Source of the DNA: Thecamonas trahens ATCC 50062
Taxonomy: Eukaryota > Apusozoa > Apusomonadida > Apusomonadidae
Length of the DNA: 64,000 bases
NCBI RefSeq assembly: GCF_000142905.1
Contig: NW_013657640.1
Location: 177,246-241,245, forward strand
Direction of reading: 5' to 3'
Below the pieces are notes generated by a model. That model was not told where the DNA came from and did no database searches. It saw only the letters and a program-made list of their open reading frames with translations. Both the position numbers and the translations under genes were made by a program. Below are positions 61,960 to 64,000 of the stretch, piece after piece (within the stretch, counting starts at the first letter, position 1; the number at the start of each line of letters is the position of its first letter).

Positions 61960-64000
61960 TCAGAACATGGCTACAGGCCGCACAACATCGCTGGGAAAGA
62001 CATCGTCGTCGATCGGGACGGCGGACGGCTCCATGTTGCACACCTCACCGATCCATGCGTGAAAGTCGGCCATGAGCCGAGCCGCAAAGGCTGAAAACTG
62101 CGGCCCGTGCTCAGGCGAGAGCAGCTCCCGCTCTTCGAGGCGAGCGCAGACCGCGGCGTTGAGCTGAGGATCAAAGAGCGGAATGCCAAAGACGACGTCG
62201 TACAAGAACCAGCTGTCGTTGTCTGCTGGCGTCTCCTCTTGACAGCTGCTACTCGATCGCATGAGGGTCACGTATCCGGCAGCCGCATCGAGGCCAAGCT
62301 TGTCCACAACTTGGCGGACCAGCGGGTGCTGAGCGAGCGCGCCGTCGCGGTCGTCGAGGGGAAAAGCGACATGCGCAAAGTCCGGCTCCGAGGTTGACGC
62401 GCCGGGCGCAGGCGCGTACATCTGCAGCAGCAGCGGCGATGAGCGAAGTCTGGCGTTGATGAGGGGGAGACAGTTGATGAGGACCGAGGCCTCGCTCTCG
62501 CCGCGCCAGGGCGTTATCCACACGTGCGACTGCGTGCCGCAGGTGTCGAGCGCAGCGTCGAGCGGCGCCGGGAGAGCCTTAAGCCGCACCCCGCGCGGAA
62601 TGACTGTTGCCGGTGACCCACCGCCCACCGCCGAGTACAGGTACATCCGCCACCACGGCGTGGTAAAGTGAGCCGAGCTCGGGCCAAAATTGCGCGGCGT
62701 CGACGAGTGGACAGCCAGCGAGTCCGGCGCGAGCGGCGCGATGGCCAGCAGCGCGGCGTAGTTGGCGTCGAGGACCCGTGAGCGGGTGGCCGGCGGCAGC
62801 GAGTTGACGGCCTCGCACTTGAGGAGGTCGACAGCATAGTTGAGCGGCGGCGAGCGGAGCGTCACCAAGGTCTTGTGCAGCGTCACCGTGTGCTCGTAGT
62901 ACGTCCGCACCTCGCCCTCTACGATGGCGTTGGCCGTCGAGAGCTCCGCCACAAACGAGTCCATCGTCTCATCCGTCAGCTTGCCCACCTCGAACAGCGT
63001 CACGGCATGGACCTTGAGGCCCTTGGACAAGTTGCCCATCATGAGGAAGGCAGTTAGCGTGGCGTCAAAGAGCAGACCGACCCGCTGCCGCTGCTCGCTT
63101 CCCGTATCCGCCACGGCCGCTGCCGCACTTCCCGCCCCGCTCTCACTGCCCGGCATCCGCTGCAGCTTCAGTCGCGTCATCTCCTTGGCGCTCACCATCT
63201 CGGCTTCGAGCTCCTCAGCTGAGAGCTTGTCGAGCCACGACGGATGGCACGGCGACGAGAGCGAGCCCGAGCCTGACTCACACGGCTCAAGCAGCGGCGG
63301 GACCGTGGCCTTGACCGCGATACCGAGTCGGAGGTAGAGCGACGCCGCCACAAGGATGTCCTCCAGCGGTGTGTCGAGCATGGCGGCGAGATCGCCGAGC
63401 GTTGTCCGCTCGTTCGAAGCCACAAAGATAGCGTACAGCCGGACCTCGAACGGGTCACCGCGAACCCGGTTCATGACAAAGCCGCGGAGCGGTGGCACGA
63501 CAATGTGGTCGTGGGCAGAGACCGGAACGTGCGCCACTACCAGGCCCTTACGGTAGAGGGAGACAACCGTGGGTGCAGGAAGATGGCCAGCAAGTCGCGG
63601 GCCTTGCGTGGTCAGCTCGCGCAGCACGGCCTGCTCCTCCGGAGTCAACGCGGCGCCCAGCAGCGGGTCGACAGCGTACGGCGCGGCCTCGATCTGCCAC
63701 CAGTGCGCGATGTGCAGGTTCGACGGTGGTGCGCCCGGAAGCAGCTCCGACAGGGCCTGTGGGTTGTCGATGCCGGCCTCTGCACCGCTAGCCAGTGGCG
63801 TGGACGACTCGGCGCCCGGGATGTATTGCGCCTCGGCCGGCGGGCCGGCGATGAACACAGCATCGCGCGGAACGAGCGCCGCCGCGGCCGTCGCCTCGGG
63901 TGCCCCAGGCAGCGGCAGCGGCGACTCGCGCTGATCGAGCGACGACTCGCGGGCGTCGTCAAGGGCAGCAAGGACAACGTCCGGCTCGCCCAGCGCGCCT
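61960..64000 (-). CDS. FAM91A1: FAM91 family protein (5' end beyond window)
   Basis: FAM91A1 binds TBC1D23 and WDR11 and helps capture endosome-derived vesicles at trans-Golgi golgins. The frame stays open to the window edge (about 679 codons), so the N-terminal part is missing. Conserved blocks: LLFDATLTAFLMMGNLSKGL (family LLFDSTLTAFLMMGNLS), HAVTLFEVGKLTDETMDSF, LLKCEAVNSLPPATRSRVLD, NYAALLAIAPL, GVRLKALP, VFGIPLFDPQLNAAVC. The N-terminal visible segment shows FAM91 N-domain features (PLRGFVMNRVRGDPFE, YAIFVASNERTTLGDLAAM, winged-helix-like). It ends with IDDDVFPSDVVRPVAMF, shorter than the vertebrate tail. It follows MRPL1 on the same strand, with 237 bp between. Confidence 0.93.
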   Translation of the reverse strand, partial: GALGEPDVVLAALDDARESSLDQRESPLPLPGAPEATAAAALVPRDAVFIAGPPAEAQYIPGAESSTPLASGAEAGIDNPQALSELLPGAPPSNLHIAHWWQIEAAPYAVDPLLGAALTPEEQAVLRELTTQGPRLAGHLPAPTVVSLYRKGLVVAHVPVSAHDHIVVPPLRGFVMNRVRGDPFEVRLYAIFVASNERTTLGDLAAMLDTPLEDILVAASLYLRLGIAVKATVPPLLEPCESGSGSLSSPCHPSWLDKLSAEELEAEMVSAKEMTRLKLQRMPGSESGAGSAAAAVADTGSEQRQRVGLLFDATLTAFLMMGNLSKGLKVHAVTLFEVGKLTDETMDSFVAELSTANAIVEGEVRTYYEHTVTLHKTLVTLRSPPLNYAVDLLKCEAVNSLPPATRSRVLDANYAALLAIAPLAPDSLAVHSSTPRNFGPSSAHFTTPWWRMYLYSAVGGGSPATVIPRGVRLKALPAPLDAALDTCGTQSHVWITPWRGESEASVLINCLPLINARLRSSPLLLQMYAPAPGASTSEPDFAHVAFPLDDRDGALAQHPLVRQVVDKLGLDAAAGYVTLMRSSSSCQEETPADNDSWFLYDVVFGIPLFDPQLNAAVCARLEERELLSPEHGPQFSAFAARLMADFHAWIGEVCNMEPSAVPIDDDVFPSDVVRPVAMF

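Noticed and set aside
1-64000. tRNA or rRNA genes
   Set aside because: I looked for T-arm-like GGTTCRAnTCC motifs and rRNA landmarks in the non-coding stretches and saw none; a covariance search was not possible.

Overview
This is a stretch of nuclear DNA from a eukaryote, probably a free-living, gene-dense, GC-rich flagellated protist. Evidence for a eukaryote includes eIF5, THOC1, Nsp1/Nup62, COG8, VPS13, FAM91, ArfGAP and WDR48 homologues. Short spliceosomal introns have GTATGT/GTACGT donors and CAG/TAG acceptors. A DUF4795-type (QRICH2-like) protein hints at a flagellum. Strong GC bias at third codon positions, very short intergenic distances and many poly-C/poly-G tracts resemble an apusomonad such as Thecamonas, but that species guess is an inference I could not test. 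Three runs of N (4436-4766, 33045-33510, 45095-45194) mark assembly gaps.

Layout. 1-11.7 kb: RPL26 (3' exon), an acylation-motif protein, a CMTR1-like cap methyltransferase with an RS tail, a bacterial-type Der GTPase, an acid-sphingomyelinase-like protein, an Nsp1/Nup62 nucleoporin and a cyclophilin. 12-21 kb: eIF5, a coiled-coil protein, THOC1/Hpr1 and WDR48/UAF1. 21-35.8 kb: a giant VPS13 head to head with COG8 (cut by a gap), then a DUF4795-like protein. 35.9-49 kb: an EF-hand/armadillo-like protein, a saposin-like secreted protein, a PGRMC/MAPR protein, a membrane alpha/beta hydrolase, ANKRD39, a SMAP-type ArfGAP and a saposin-acid ceramidase fusion. 49-64 kb: a GH24 (T4-type) lysozyme with a Ser/Gly/Thr tail, a TerD-domain giant coiled-coil protein, a PAQR receptor, mitochondrial uL1m and FAM91 (5' part beyond the window).

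There are no operons. Related themes recur: mRNA maturation and export (CMTR1, THOC1, Nsp1, eIF5), membrane traffic and lipid transfer (VPS13, COG8, ArfGAP, FAM91), and lysosomal or secreted degradation (sphingomyelinase-like, saposin-ceramidase, lysozyme, saposin-like). Reading across introns changes several products. Three genes appear to have first exons of only 3-4 coding bases, and eIF5's catalytic arginine lies in codons that a naive start call would miss. Saposin-ceramidase, lysozyme and TerD proteins are only complete when two exons are joined. Five single-base frame breaks, all of the same sign and mostly at homopolymers, look like assembly undercalls. One further break, of opposite sign, sits in the RS repeats of the CMTR1-like gene.
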